From assembly GCA_949361645.1 (NCBI GenBank), contig OX442434.1, positions 293,561 through 357,560 of the forward strand: a stretch of DNA of 64,000 nt, given 5' to 3'. This document shows, piece after piece, positions 24,201 through 37,700 of this stretch; the stretch's first letter is position 1, and each line of letters starts with the position of its first letter. The notes beneath the pieces were generated by a model. It was not told where the DNA came from. It did not search any database and saw nothing but the letters and a program-made list of their open reading frames with translations. Made by a program: the position numbers and the translations under genes. Origin of the DNA: Spongilla lacustris. Taxonomy: Eukaryota; Porifera; Demospongiae; Spongillida; Spongillidae.

Positions 24201-27200
24201 ATCACAAGTGGATCTGGTGGCCCCAGGGTTGTACAAGGTCAAGTTTAACCCCCCCAAACCTGACATCTACAAGGTGGATGTGTACTGGGCCAGTTCTCCG
24301 GTCAAGTCGTCACCGTTCATCCTAAACCTCATGCCACCTTGCTACCCAGAGAAGGTCGAGTGTAGCCAGCCTGTTGTGATAGGGGTAGGACAACCTGTCA
24401 CAACAAAAATTGATTTCTCCAACGCTGGGAAGGGTACTGTGACTGTTCAGTGCCAAGGCAGTAAGCTTGAACCAGTTGACGTTGAACTTCAAGCTGCAGC
24501 GTCACAACCAAACACCTGCAATGCTGTGTTTGTGCCCAAGGAGGAGGGCATGTATGAACTGAGAGTGTTCTTTGATGGCAGGGAGGTGCCATCCTCGCCA
24601 CTCCAGATCACCTTGGTACAACCTGTGCAGGTGCAGTTTGTAAATCCTCCAGCCCTGGCTAGCCACATGGAGACCCTCAAAAATCAAGAGGTGACCTCGC
24701 CCCCCACCATCACCAGTTATGTAGGGGACCCTGTGAATATCATTGTCAAGGGAGGAGAGAGCAGTGGTCCGCTAGAAGCGAGTGCTGTAGGCGATACGAC
24801 TGGATGGAGAGATGTCAAGATCTCTAGAAATGGAGATGGCATGTTTGGTATTGATTTCAGCCCAGAGACGGCAGACAAATACACCATTGCGATCAAACTG
24901 AATGGCGAGCATGTCCCTCACAGTCCCTTTGTTGTGCACTATCTGTGGAAGAATGACGCTTCAAAGTGCGTCCTTTTTGGCTTGGAAGAATGCCCGGCTC
25001 GTCCAAGTGTAAAGCAGGAACTGAAGTTTGGTGTCAACGCGACAAAGGCTGGAGATGGTGAGCTGTTGGCCACATCAGATGGGCCCTCCGAAGGGGAGAA
25101 TGCATCAAAGCTACAAGTCCTGCCGGGGGACAAGCAGGGTATCTACTATGTAGCCTACGTGCCCACAGCCTCAGGGCATCACCGTGTCCATCTAACTTGG
25201 TCTGGTGTGCCCATCCCTAGTTCACCTGTTGAGTTTAGTGTCGGCGAGCTAAGGATGTTTCCTTTTGGAAGACCTGTGACCATGGACATCAACATAGCGG
25301 CTAAGAGCTCTGATCTTGAAGCATACTGCATCAGCGAAGAAGATGAAGAGAGAATGAAAGTGAAGATCAGCAAGGTGTCAAAGGACCAGTTCAAATTCAA
25401 CTTCAGTCCCAAGGATCCAGGTGTGCACGCCATTCATGTCCTGTTGAAGGGTAGCGAGATTACAGGAAGTCCATTCCGAATCAAGGTAGGTCCTCGTCCA
25501 AATCCGAAAGGTGTCAAGATCCTGAGGTTCCCAGAGATGGCCTACCTCAATGAACCCACATCCTTTGTTGTGGATGTATCAGAGGCAGGGGGAGGCTCAC
25601 TCTCGCTGAAGACTATGGTGCCCAAGGGGGAGAACAACTCCACACTCACCGTGAGGAGTACACAGGACCACATGTACACAGTGACCTACACCCCACAGAT
25701 TTTGGGTGACCACACCTTCTTGGTCAGCTGGGCCGATGAACCAGTCCCCTGTGGTCCCCTGGTAGTCCCCGTGAGGGCTAAGCTTGGTTGCCACCTCATG
25801 CAGGAGGACGCTGAGATCTTCACCAAGGTGTGGGTGTTCAAGCCCAATGTGGTGGTGCGCTTCAAGATCTCTACAGCTGATGCCGGGAAGGGGAAACTTA
25901 ACATCACGTCCAAAGGACCAGCCAAGGCAGATGTCAAGATACTGGACAACAACAATGGAACATTCACGTGTGAGTTCACACCTTCTGCACCAGGGAAGTA
26001 CACTATTGATGTCTTGTGGAATGAACTGCCCATCATTGGAAGCCCATTTGTACTCACTTTCAAGTCTAATGCTAATACTGTTGTTGCGGGACTCAATCTT
26101 GAAAGTGAAAATTTCCGTGTTGGAGTGCCGCATCGTTTTAAACTTCACTGTGATTCTATTGGACAGGGAGTATTGGAACTGCAGTGCAAGCCAGCATCGG
26201 GGAGCAAGATTAAGGTTGCACCAATCCCTGGAAAGAACTCGTACCATTGTGAAATCATACCCCTACTCACGGGACCTCATGATTTATTTGTCCTCTTCAA
26301 CGGTAACCACATCATGGGAAGTCCCTTTAAAGTGAACTTTGACAACTGTGGTGATGCCTCCAAGTGCCGTATGGTGAGCAGCTCAACAGAACAGCAGCAT
26401 GAGGTGGGCGATACGGTGTCCTTCACTATATCTACAGAGGGGGCTGGTAAGGGAAAGCTTATAGCTCAGGTTGAGAATCCTAGCACCAAGGAGGTGACCC
26501 CTGTCACTGTGTTGCCCAATGAAGCTGATCCTAACAGCTTTAGCCTTCAGTTTGTGCCCGGGACTGCTGCAGAGTACCTCCTCACAGTGAAGTATGATGG
26601 CCAGCACATCGTGGGGTCTCCCTTCAAGCTGGTGTTTGCAGAACCTCAGAGTGCTGCCCAGTGCCGTGCTGAAGGGGAGGGGCTGGCGGTGGCCAATGTG
26701 GACAAGCCAAACAAGTTCCTTGTGCACACAGCAAACGTGGGACCTGGAGATCTGAGAGTGGTAGTTGACGGTGACGAGAATGTGAAGGGACCTAACACGT
26801 CCAAGCTGGATGATACCACCTTTGAGGTCTTCTATTCTCCCTCAAAGGTCGGGGTGCTCACTGTCTCTGTCATGTGGGGGAGCGAGCACATTCCAGGAAG
26901 CCCTTTCAGTGTCAGAAGCTATCAGCCCACTGACCCCTCCCTTTTCTCTGTTGTAAATGCTCCCACTGAGACATTCAGCAGCTCCGAGACAAAATTCAAG
27001 GTTATGGCGCAGGAAGGCATGCGTGAAGGAATTTTGGGTGTGTCTGTACAACCTGCTAGCGGCGAGACGATAAATGGAAGCACTGCTGCCCTGGGAGGGG
27101 CAGAGTACGAGTGCATACTTCCTGCCCTTGACCCCGGGATGTACGAAGTCTTTGTGCGCTGGAACGGAAGCAACATTGTGGGGAGTCCCTTCAGCTTGAA

Positions 27201-27528
27201 GGTGACAAAGCGACCTATGCCCGAGAAGATCAAGGTCTATGGGCCGGGCTTGACCAACGGCTGTGTCGGGCAGGAAGGGAACTTCACCGTGGAGACCTCA
27301 GAAGGAGGGCCAGGCACATTGGCGGTGAGGCTCCATGGGCCAAGGGGAGCATTCAAGATTAACATGAGGCGTCACCCCAACAATGATCGCACCATTCTTG
27401 TCCGCTACGACCCTACGATTGAAGGCATATACAGAGTTGATGTGACATGGTCTGATGTTCATGTCCCTGGTAGCCCCTTCACAGTCAACATTGAAAAGCA
27501 AAGCACGTCAACCACACCTCAATGGTGA
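18202..27528 (+). CDS. Filamin paralogue 1: three CH domains and about 24 filamin Ig repeats
   Basis: Actin-crosslinking cytoskeletal protein. Exons 18202-18377, 18439-18539 and one giant exon 19889-27528; 2638 aa. Phases: AA|G codon across intron 1, G|GG across intron 2. CH1 spans about residues 10-120 and is assembled over all three exons. CH2 is about 143-245 and CH3 about 248-352. Filamin/ABP280 Ig repeats run from about 358 to the C-terminus; I count 24 by the recurring GSPF-type signature near each repeat end. Vertebrate filamins have two CH domains and 24 repeats. Drosophila Jitterbug has three CH domains but far fewer repeats, so this protein combines the two layouts. ATG 18202 is chosen because it directly precedes CH1. 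Intron 2 is filled with repeats. Parts of CH2-CH3 and of repeats 6-8 are almost identical in DNA to the downstream paralogue. Confidence 0.95.
18655..18900. repeat. Degenerate repeat around CTCTGTGCGTACTTCGTATC
   Basis: About five copies of a 45-50-bp unit, itself made of two related halves, in filamin-1 intron 2. Confidence 0.85.
19000..19110. repeat. Two-copy tandem duplication of about 59 bp
   Basis: Two copies of the block CAAGCAGTTGGTTGTTG...GCAAGGGAAACCA in filamin-1 intron 2. Confidence 0.85.
19215..19862. repeat. 20-bp minisatellite GATGGTCAGGGATGTGTGAT
   Basis: About 32 copies. The array stops some 25 bp before the acceptor of the giant filamin-1 exon at 19889; the last 300 bp are nearly invariant. 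Confidence 0.97.
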
Positions 27529-28136
27529 GCACTAATTGAGTGAAATCATTTTGTGTGTGTGTGGGGGGGGGGGGGGGGGGTAGCTAATTTAGAGGCTTGT
27601 AGGGGTCACTATGGTGTGCACTAAATGGATACTTGGAAATGTTGGGCTTTGCAGCACTTACCTGTGCTATCAGTTGTTCCCTTTCCATTTCACAGATCTC
27701 CATTTTGCTATTCACGGAGCATGTATCAGTATGGAACAAGACACAGTAATGTATTTTGCAGTCAACTGAAAGCTTCTTTTTAGACTTAGGTTTTATATTT
27801 ACATGTGTGCAATCTTTTGAAACGCTTTAGAATACAACACCACTGCGTAAGGCACCTAATCGATTACCACAATGTGAATTCGTATGTAATCATCATAAGA
27901 CGTCAGTTGTATTGATCTGGCTTTTAAGGTCCCCCCGGCATGTTGCCACCGTCTGACCCACAGAGAAATGGTAGGCCTACAGAATTTGAATGGTAAAGTG
28001 CAGTCATGCCTGTGACCATTGCTGAGCTTTGTGCACGTACACGGGGCGACTTCCTGCCGACTTGTCGCATGCAACTCAAATGAAGATGGGTAAAGTCCCG
28101 TAGTTTTTTTAGTTTACTGATGGTTTGCTTATTTTG

Positions 28137-28210
28137 TCTCGTCCCCAGCCTGATATGCATAGCGGTGATGTAATCCATCCGCTGCTGCCGTGTGTGGGTC
28201 TGGGGACGAG
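28137..28210. repeat. Short inverted repeat CTCGTCCCCAG / CTGGGGACGAG
   Basis: Complementary 11-base arms (near 28138 and 28200) about 50 bp apart. The arm resembles the ends of the element at 56619-57353. Confidence 0.45.
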
Positions 28211-29081
28211 GCGAGCGGGCCTTTATGCTTGGAAGTCTGCATACAAGGTATTTTACAGGCCTACCTGACTGTCACGTGGTCAGAACCACACACACTTTAG
28301 GACTGGGCTATATGAGGCCATTTTGTTATCCGTACAAATCTCAATCTACATTTGCTAGAAAACATTGTAATGTGCTGCAGAGGTACGTAAACACTCCAAG
28401 TACGATGCCAAGTGCTCTGAACTAGGGTGGCGGTGCACTCCCTTAGCTGTCGAAACGTACGGAGCATGGGGTGCTGAAGCGTGCAACACTTTCTCTTTTA
28501 TTGCTTCCAGGGTTGCCATCATGACAAACAAATCAAAGTCAGTGATCCTGTCCAACTTATATAAGTTATATGGCAAACTCAGTATCCTCCTTGTCAGGTC
28601 TAATGCCAGAGCCATAATGTTGATCCCTGATGCCGGCAGCTGGAGGTTTCTCGGAGAACATTTAATAATTATAACAATTATGTATAGATGGTTTTTAATT
28701 TTTTTTTTTAATTTATTATTAAAAGATACACAATACAACACAGGGATTATTTCATACATAACATAAGTACACTATAAACTAACATACATTATAAACTAAC
28801 ATATATGGCTGTTAGGTATCTTACATAATTAAAGTGTTCATTTACGTGTTTTGCTGGCAATAAGAATGCTGCACATATATTATAATTATAATTATAAAAG
28901 TTATAATTATAATTATAATTATATTATATACTATGTGGAAGCAAGGTAAATACAACATTATTACTGGCAGCAAGACCGAAAAGCAAACAATTAAGGGATA
29001 AGATAGGGAAACCTGTGCAACCGATGAGGTCGGAAGGCCCTCGTGCCCCTCTGATGTACGAGACTATAAAGAGATATAAAA

Positions 29082-29320
29082 AACATTCTCTCTGAGAAAG
29101 TTGGTGGTATATAGGATTTGAAGGCAATGGTGGTGTAAAAAGGAAGGGAACAACGAAATTTTTTTAACAGTCCTATATTTAGCAACGTAAAATGTACGCA
29201 CTACAAAAGGGCTAAATATAGGACTTTTAATCGTTCATCGTTGATCCCTTGTTCCCTTTCTTTTTACATCACCATTGCCTTCAAATCCTATATACCACCA
29301 ACTTTCTCAGAGAGAATGTT
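29082..29320. mobile_element. Foldback/MITE with about 70-bp terminal inverted repeats
   Basis: Outer arms 29082-29153 and 29250-29320 are complementary with only a few mismatches. Inside, a second pair (AGTCCTATATTTAGC at 29169 and its complement near 29211) extends the stem. The whole 239-bp unit could form one long hairpin. No coding capacity. Target-site duplication not determined. Confidence 0.8.
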
Positions 29321-29396
29321 TTTTTTATTTACTTGTTTCTTTTTTTTTTTTACATCGGGTTGCCTTAGTCACCAGTGTGACATTGTGTACCTCTGC

Positions 29397-29455
29397 CCTC
29401 CTCTAGTACAGGCTGCCCTCCTCTAGTACAGGCTGCCCTCCTCTAGTACAGGCAA
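29397..29455. repeat. 20-bp tandem repeat, three copies
   Basis: TGCCCTCCTCTAGTACAGGC three times, next to the foldback element. Confidence 0.9.
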
Positions 29456-30344
29456 GTGCATTCATCAGAACCTGTACTTTTATGTACGTTTAGGACATGT
29501 CACTGCCTAGCAACATCATGTTTTGTGGCTATATGGTAGCAAACAACATCAAACTTCTAAACTCCTGGGGTTACCTTCTTTGTGATTTGATTCAATTGCC
29601 ATTGAGGATAGGTCCCCCATATATGTCAGACATATATGTATTATCCACTGAAGGTGGAGGGTATCATGAGGCCCAACCTCACTCATTGCCGCCTATTTTA
29701 GGCCGCAAATGAATCTGCTTGGACAATCAGGGGATAATATTGGTAGTCAGGCTTATGCACAACCCATGCCAACACCAGATTTGAGTTGGATGCTAATGTT
29801 TATTATCAAGTTTAATTGCATTGCACTTATGTCACACATTTGATTAGTGAGCAATGATGGCTGTACTGTGACAGCTCTGCACCACTGACATGTGTATCGA
29901 AAGCAATGACTGATTAATACAAAACTCACTCTGCGGAGTCAATTTGTGCACCAGACCTTGCCAAGCAAATCACACTGAAATGTACCAACAGCTCAATGTG
30001 CAGTCACTGCTTGCACACATACATCGGTCATATACATGACACAATGGCACTGCTGTACATAACTGATGCACTTTCTACCATGTGATTACACACTAAGCAA
30101 GCAGTTACATGTACATCGCTAGGAGTGACATTAAAAGTGGCTTGAACTGTATTGCAAAGCATAATTGTAACAGAAATAGTGCATCTAATATACTGTGTAC
30201 TATGAGCAACACCCGTTATGCAACATGACAAAATCCAGCTGTACAGCTATGTCACATTTTCAGCTACTCTAGACTAAAAGAAGCGCGCCAAAACATAATA
30301 TTCCATGCACAACTCACCTTTGGGAGGTAGTTGTTTTTCCGTTG

Positions 30345-30520
30345 TACACCTCGCTCGTCGCGTCGTATACCAGTGCGCATTGCGTCACACATTGCGTCAC
30401 TACGGTGGCCCTGAAGGTCGCGCCCGAACAGTGTTCTTAGTGCACTCAAACAATGTACAATGACTCAATGTGCACAGGCACGACGAGCGTAGCGCTGTGA
30501 CGCAATGTGCACAGCGTATA
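30345..30520. repeat. CG-rich imperfect palindrome
   Basis: CGCTCGTCG (near 30352) pairs with CGACGAGCG (near 30481), and GCATTGCGTCAC (near 30378) with GTGACGCAATGTGC (near 30497). Looks like an old foldback element; nothing coding. Confidence 0.5.
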
Positions 30521-31710
30521 TAGTGCAGTGACGTACGGAAAGGTGGCATATCCAATTAAGGGATAAGATAGGGAAAGGTGGCATATCCACAACTGGTACT
30601 GGACACAGGGTATACATCCACAGGAGGGGCAGGTAGCCTAGCTACATGTTCTCCTGTGCACACAGTCCTCGTCAGGGTTTTGGAGAGTCAAATAAGTCTG
30701 CATCCTAAGAAACAGATTACTCGTCGATTGGCAATTGCGCAATTGCAATACTCGCGCGCCGCTAGAACTCTTCTGTGCGGTCGATCAGAGTCCTACGCAT
30801 GTCCTAAAACAAAATTACTCCGGATGGCATTAGTAGTAAGCACGTGTACAGTACTACGTATACGCTGTTGTGGAAGTTATTACACTCAGGAGCCGACCAT
30901 GCTGCAGGCTGACTAAGTAGAAAACTAAGTACGGTCTTACAATGACGCCTCAGTTTAATGAAATTAAAAAAAAAACGCACGTCATGCGCACATATGCATG
31001 ACCTTTACTTTTTCAGGTTTAGTACCTAGGACCACCCGGCCGTGTACATGGTGTGTTGATGTACTTCTAAATATGCACAGAAGCTATTTTAATTGCATAA
31101 CTCCCACGTAAATACATATGCGACTGCATCGGTGATTGACAATGAAAGACAGCAGTAAAGCACAGCACTGTGTACAGGTGGCCTAATGAGGACGTAGTCA
31201 CGTAGATTCGCAGTTACTGTCTTGTCCCTAATGCGCACGCGGTGTTCTTAAAAGCTTAATGTGTCGTAATTGCATTGTAGTACAACCGATTTGTATTTTA
31301 CACTGACCTCACGTTACATTGCAACAAAATTACGCTACGGGGGACTCGTAACAGTGGAAAGTACCTCACTTGTCAACCTCTTCCGGTGGGTCTATTTCAT
31401 GTTCTGTGCTCCATTACTAAGGTGTTTTAAAACGGACAATATAATTGTCGTGCGCGGCGGGGTTTCTAGCTCATGTTTAACCATAGGATAATAGATTAAT
31501 AGAATGACTTCGCTAAACCTCACTGCACTTAATATAATTAACAATGCACTAATACAATTACTTTTCAGTACGGTATTGACTGGCCAGTGGAGAGTCATCT
31601 GAACATTCCTTTGCAAACACGTTGTCGTCTAATTGCTCTGAAAACCGGAACTATGCATATCAGTCTGAGTGGTACTCGTAGCATTTCCAGTTTGATAGTA
31701 GCTTGTTGCG

Positions 31711-34700
31711 ATGGTTGCTCCGTTAGAGGTTCAGAGGCGGACGTTCACAAGTTGGACGAACAGTAGGTTCAAGAGTGCCGGACGGAGGGTCACCAATATC
31801 GAAAAAGACTTCGACGATGGAGTTTTACTCATTGCTTTGCTTCAGACCTTGGCTCCTGAGAGTAAGATGCCGAAGTAAGCTGGTCGTACAGACACATTCA
31901 TCAGTGTATTACTGAAGTATACGTGTGCATATACGCGTGCATATACGTACATTATGATTATCTATGCAGGTATTACTCAAAGCCATCGCAGAAGGACCGT
32001 GAAGTGAACGTAGAAGCTGCGTTTAAATTTATGACTGATGTAGAGAAGATACCGCTTTCCGACATTGGTAAGACTAGGATTGTGGGTAGGTGCAGGAGGT
32101 AAAGGCATAGATATTTTCCGTATAATATCTATGGTAAAGGTAACTAGCTCCCTCGTGGAGGAGGTAATGTTAGCTAGCCCCCTAGCTCCCTAGCTCCTTT
32201 CCCAAAAGTCTGTGTGCAGCTGTGCAGATGTAGTTCATTAGATCCGTTTACAACTGTAATCTGTACGGTCAATTCCCATCATTACAATGTTTTCCTTCAT
32301 TTTTTTGTATGTATTACTATGACACAAATAAAATGACATCACTAAAAAGTTATTAGAGACCACCAGTACTGTATGGCCCTTGATCATTAATATGGTGATT
32401 GCCTTGGGAGGCTTTTGTGTTTTCTACAGATTAAATCGACTTGTAGATAGCATGCAGCAATTTTATATCAACTGTTCCCTCCTATCTCCATCCCCTCTTC
32501 CTCTTCGGCCAGTGGCGGATCCAGGGGGGGGGGGGGGGGGGGGTTGGGGGGTTGCAACCCCCCCTTTCGGACCCGTAATGAATAATATTAACATTCACTA
32601 ATAGGAAATTCCGAACAAAAGAGAAAGATTCCTAAAGGCCCTTCCACACTAGCAAGGCAAAAAGGCTAACCGAATCGATCCGCATTGCATTGCACATTCA
32701 TATAGTTATTAAACATAGATGGATCATTCTTACGTAAGCGCGTGGTGTTTACTTGCGTAAGCAAGGGACGCCTGAGGTTTTGTATTCTTTATATTAAATA
32801 ACAAGCAACATAAAAAGTAACGGCGATTCTAAAAGATGGCTTCTGAAGTTCAGCGTGCGTCCCTATGCAGTATGAATCATAATCAGTGCAACCATGCAAG
32901 GGGCGATATGATGTATACTTAAGTCTTCTCCAATACGGCAATAACACACTGTACTCTAAAGAACAAACAGGACAGCCTGATTTATAAAAACTCTTACTCA
33001 AGTATGCATGGCATTGCAGTTTTGTTACTTTAAAAAGTAAGCATATGATTAAACATGACCTACATGTATGAGAGATCGAGGCACCGTATACATGTAAATG
33101 GTTATGGAGAGCGCTTGCGAAGTAGATAGTTAATCAATGAGAAGAATAAAAAATTATGCAACATCTTTTGGCTTTGATTTCCATGCATGCGTGCACTATA
33201 AAGAAAGAGTACCTGTGGATGAAATCTGCGACCACATCCCGTGCAGAAAACTGTTTCAAGCATCCGATTGTAGTACGTACATAGATCCAGCAATTATACT
33301 GAAATTGCCGAATTATTTGATTCATGAAAAATATATACAATTTCCGTTTTTGCACGCAGTTTTATGTAGTGATTTGAGCATGATATAATAAAAAAGCGTT
33401 GGCGTCTGGGGCTCCACCCCAGACCCCCTAGCTGGGAGGGCGGAGTCCCCATCCCGCACCCTCGCCCTCTTTATTATTCATGAACAACCCCCCTTTTCTA
33501 AAATCCTGGATCCGCCCCTGCTTCCCCATCCCCTCTTCCTCTTCCCATCCCCTCTTCCCCATCCCTCTTCCTCTTCCTCACCCTTTTTCTTACACTATTC
33601 TTTTTAAAATGTTTTGCCTCTCGTTTTAGTTGCATGCATTGCCATAGTGACAGAATCCAGAAATCAATACAATACCAAGTGACACCGATCACACCACTTC
33701 TGATCAGGGGTGGTCACATCACAGCTGATCAGGGGTGGTCACACCACAGCTGATCAGAGGTGGTCACACCACAGCTGATCAGGGATGGTCACACCACAGC
33801 TGATCAGAGGTGGTCACATCACAGCTGATCAGGGGTGGTCACACCACAGCTGATCAGGGGTAGTCACACCGCAGCTATCATAACTATCATAACTCCTATT
33901 ACACACATCAGCACACTCCTATTACACACATCAGTGCACTGAAAGCAAAAATGTACTATGTGCCTGTACACATACACACTACACATACCACACATAAATA
34001 CATGCATCCACATATACATACCACACACACACACACACACATATATACATGCATACATATATACATACCACACACACACATATACACATGCATACACACA
34101 TAAACACACATATATACATGCATACACATATACACACATACACAGACTTTTAGCACACTGCACATATGCAAATGTAAAAATGCATTGTATTCTAGGGCGA
34201 ATCCAATTACTACATATTGACATTCTCCTACCTCATGCACAATGACCGCATACTTATAGGGCCATATGATATAATTGAGAACAATCTGGAGGCCATTCTA
34301 AGATTGCTGTGGTGTCTGATACGGTACTACCAGATTAGCGCCAGTGGTGATGAGCAGTTTGCAAGAAAATTGTTGATGGGATGGGTGAATTCTTCCATAC
34401 CAAATATGGCTGCCTGCAACTTCACAACTGATTGGAGCAATGGAGTGCGGCTGTCTGCTCTGGTTGAACATTGCCAACCTGGTCTGATCCCAGACTATGC
34501 TTCCCTTGATCCCCACAACGCACTGCATAACATTGAGAATGCCATGTCTCTGGCTGAAAAGCATTTGAACATCCCTAAGGTCCTCCAGCCAGAAGATTTA
34601 GCTGTCCCCAGGCCAGACGAGCTTTCTGTAATGACCTACATCTCCTACTTCTGTCAGCCCGGCTCAGCAGGTAGGTACAGAGTGCTCAACTGGATCAACC

Positions 34701-37700
34701 AGAGGATTCCTAAGCCAGTAACCAACTTCACAACAGACTGGACTGACGGGTGTGCCTTGGGAGCCCTCACTGATGCTGTGTCCGGTGGTGGGTTTCCAGA
34801 GTACAAACTGATGAAGGCAAGGAATGCTCTTGATAACTGCAGGAGCAGCTTGGCTGCTGCCACCAGACTGCTCTCAGTACAGCAGATTGTCACACCTGAA
34901 GAATTCTCCAACTCTAATCTGGACCGAGTGCTTCGCATAACGTACCTCACCCAGTTCTTATATTCAACATCCTATCTCTCCACACCTAGCACAGTGACTG
35001 TGACAGGACCGGGCATCACAGGAGCCCTCTGTGGAAGTGATACCACATTTGAAGTGAAGGCGCGTTTGTCCTCAAATGACCAGCTTCAGGTGACTGTGGT
35101 GACCCCAACAGGGGGCCCTGTTCCAGTGAAGCATGAGGCTGGCATGGGCACACATACATATACGTACAAACCAGATAGTCCAGGCACATACTCAGTGCAG
35201 GTGAAGTTAGGGAGCGAGCATGTGACAGGATCTCCTTTTAAGGTAAAGCACAGCTCTCCCTTCACACTGACGCGATGCATTGCTGAAGGGCCCGGGCTGA
35301 TGGCGGCAAGAGTGGGGGAGGAGGCACAGTTCACGGTCAACTGTGAGACTGGAGTAGCAGGAGAGCTACAGGTGAAGGTGAGGGGGCCCAGTGGCAGTGT
35401 AGCAACAGGCATCCACAGCTCCAAAGAGAAGAATTTTTCAGTGAGCTTCACTCCCTACGAAGTTGGTACCCACACTATTGTGGTACAGTGGGGCAATAAG
35501 GACCTCGCTGGAAGCCCATTTGAGTGCAACGTCACTGATCCAACAAAGTGTGTGGCCAGCGGTACAGGGCTGAAGACTTCTGTGGTGGGCCAGCAACAGC
35601 AGTTTGGTGTGAAGGCTGAGAAGGCCGGTCGTGGTAACCTCACTGCAGAGTGCAAAGGCGCACGTGGCACTATTACGTCAATTCTTATCACAGAGGATAG
35701 CCCAGGCAGCTACAGATGCTCTTACACCCTGAGAGAGCGTGGAGACCACAGCGTCCACATTTGGTGGTCAGGTGTCCCCATTCCAGGCAGCCCGTTTGTG
35801 GTACGGACTGTCCTTCCAGCCGACGCCTCCAAATGCAAGGTGATAGGCCTTCCCTCTGGTCGGCTGCAAGCCGGGAAGCCATACAGCTTTACGGTGGACG
35901 CTGGTGGAACAGGCTCCGCAGAGCTGGTAGTTAAAACATCAGGAGCGATCAAATGCCAGGTGACCGAGACAGAGAGTGGCCAACACTATGTGACATTCAC
36001 ACCCAACAGCATTGGGCTGATCCAGCTAGTACCCACGTTTGCCGGCACCCCTATCCCGGGGTCGCCATTTGAGTTCAGAGTTAACAATCCTTCAAAATGC
36101 TCAGTTGATGCGGCAGGTCTGTCAGCTGGCCCGCACTACAGCAACCATCCAATAGATTTCCTCATCTCTGCCCAGCAAGCAGGGGAAGGGACCATCACAG
36201 CAGTGGTCCAGACGCTGCAGACCATGGTGGTCTTAGAGGTGAGGCAACAGGGTGATGGAAACTTCCTCTGTCGCTACTTGCCCCACGAGGAGGGACCGCA
36301 TGCCCTCAACATCTACTTTGACAAGATGGCCATTCCAGACACACCAATATGGCTGTTTGTGCAGGCAGGCTTCATGGTTGACAAGATATCAGTGACCCAG
36401 CCTGTGCCGGGATGCTTTGGTGCCTACGTGATAGAGCAGCCATACGTTTACCAGATAGTATCCACTGGTGTGGCCTCAGCCAAGTTAAGTGCCAGTGGTA
36501 CCGGGGTGTTCACTGGAGCAGTGTTATCTCTTAGTGTGATGGAAATGGATAGGGACAAGCACAAGGTCACTTTGGAGGCTTCTGTACCTGACCAGTATGT
36601 GGTAAATATAAAGTGGGGGGAGGAGGGAGTCCCAGGATCACCGTTCTTGATCAAGGTGGAGGACAAGCCTCACGCTGACAGAGTGGTGGTGGAGGGACCA
36701 CATCACGTCTTGGGGTCACCCGAACCTGTCAAATTGGCCATCAAAGCTGAGAAGGCTGGAGCAGGAGAGCTCAAGGTCACATGCCGTGGGGAGAAGGTGG
36801 GTGCCGTACCTGTGGACATCCAGGAGCCACAGCCCAAGACCTTCAATGCCTCCTTTGGTGCAAAGGACCCAGACGTGTATACCATCAATGTACTGTGGGC
36901 CGACGTTCCTGTACCAGGGTCTCCCTTTAAAGTGGACACCACACCCCCTGATGCATCAAAGTGCATAGTCAGTGGTCCAGATGTGCCGTTGGAGACCTTC
37001 AAACCAGTTGAGCTGGTTGTTGATGCCACCAGTGCAGGCAACGGGCAGCTGACAGCAGAAGCCATAGGGAAGAGCACAGGGGCAGCTGGTAGCATAGACA
37101 TCAAAGAGTTGTCCCCAGGAAAGCACACCTACACCATACACCTTCACACCACCACTGCTGATATCTACACACTCACAGTGAGGTGGGCGGGCCAGCATGT
37201 CGGCAAGTCACCGTACACTCTCAATCTGCACCCACCTGCTCCCAATGCAGTGGCCATATCAAAGGCACCAACGCAAACAATGGATGCCGGTCAATCGATC
37301 TCCATCTCATTCGGCACCAAGAAGGCAGGGAGGGGGGCCCTGGTTGCCACATGTGTGGGCAGCAAGGTCGGGGAAGTTCCTACAAGAGCCATAGAGATGG
37401 AGGGCTCTATTTGGGATGTGAAGTTTGCTCCTTCTGAGCCAGACGTCTACTCACTATCAGTGAAGTGGGGCAGACAGCACATACGTGGATCACCATTTAC
37501 CATCAACCTTATGCCCATCAACATTGACAGTGTACAGGTGGTTGGGCCGACACAGCCAGAGAAATCCAGTGGCCTCGTTGAACTGCAAGTCATCACGAAA
37601 GGTGCGGGGAAGGGGAAGGTGATTGGTAAGGTCAGTGGTTCCCAAGCAGGCATCATACCTGTACAGGTGGTGGAGACAGAACAAGATGTCTTTCTAGTTA

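Larger units (their letters stand above)
27529..31710. other. Region between the filamin paralogues
   Basis: No coding region supported. Contains a G-run (about 27562-27580), AT-rich palindromic sequence (28880-28930) and several inverted-repeat elements described separately. An 18-base motif ATTAAGGGATAAGATAGG occurs at about 28990 and again at about 30555. Confidence 0.65.

Noticed and set aside
20334..27501. Numerous minus-strand frames of 60-216 codons opposite filamin 1 (and likewise opposite filamin 2)
   Set aside because: Shadows of the filamin coding exon; no start context, splice signals or recognisable domains.
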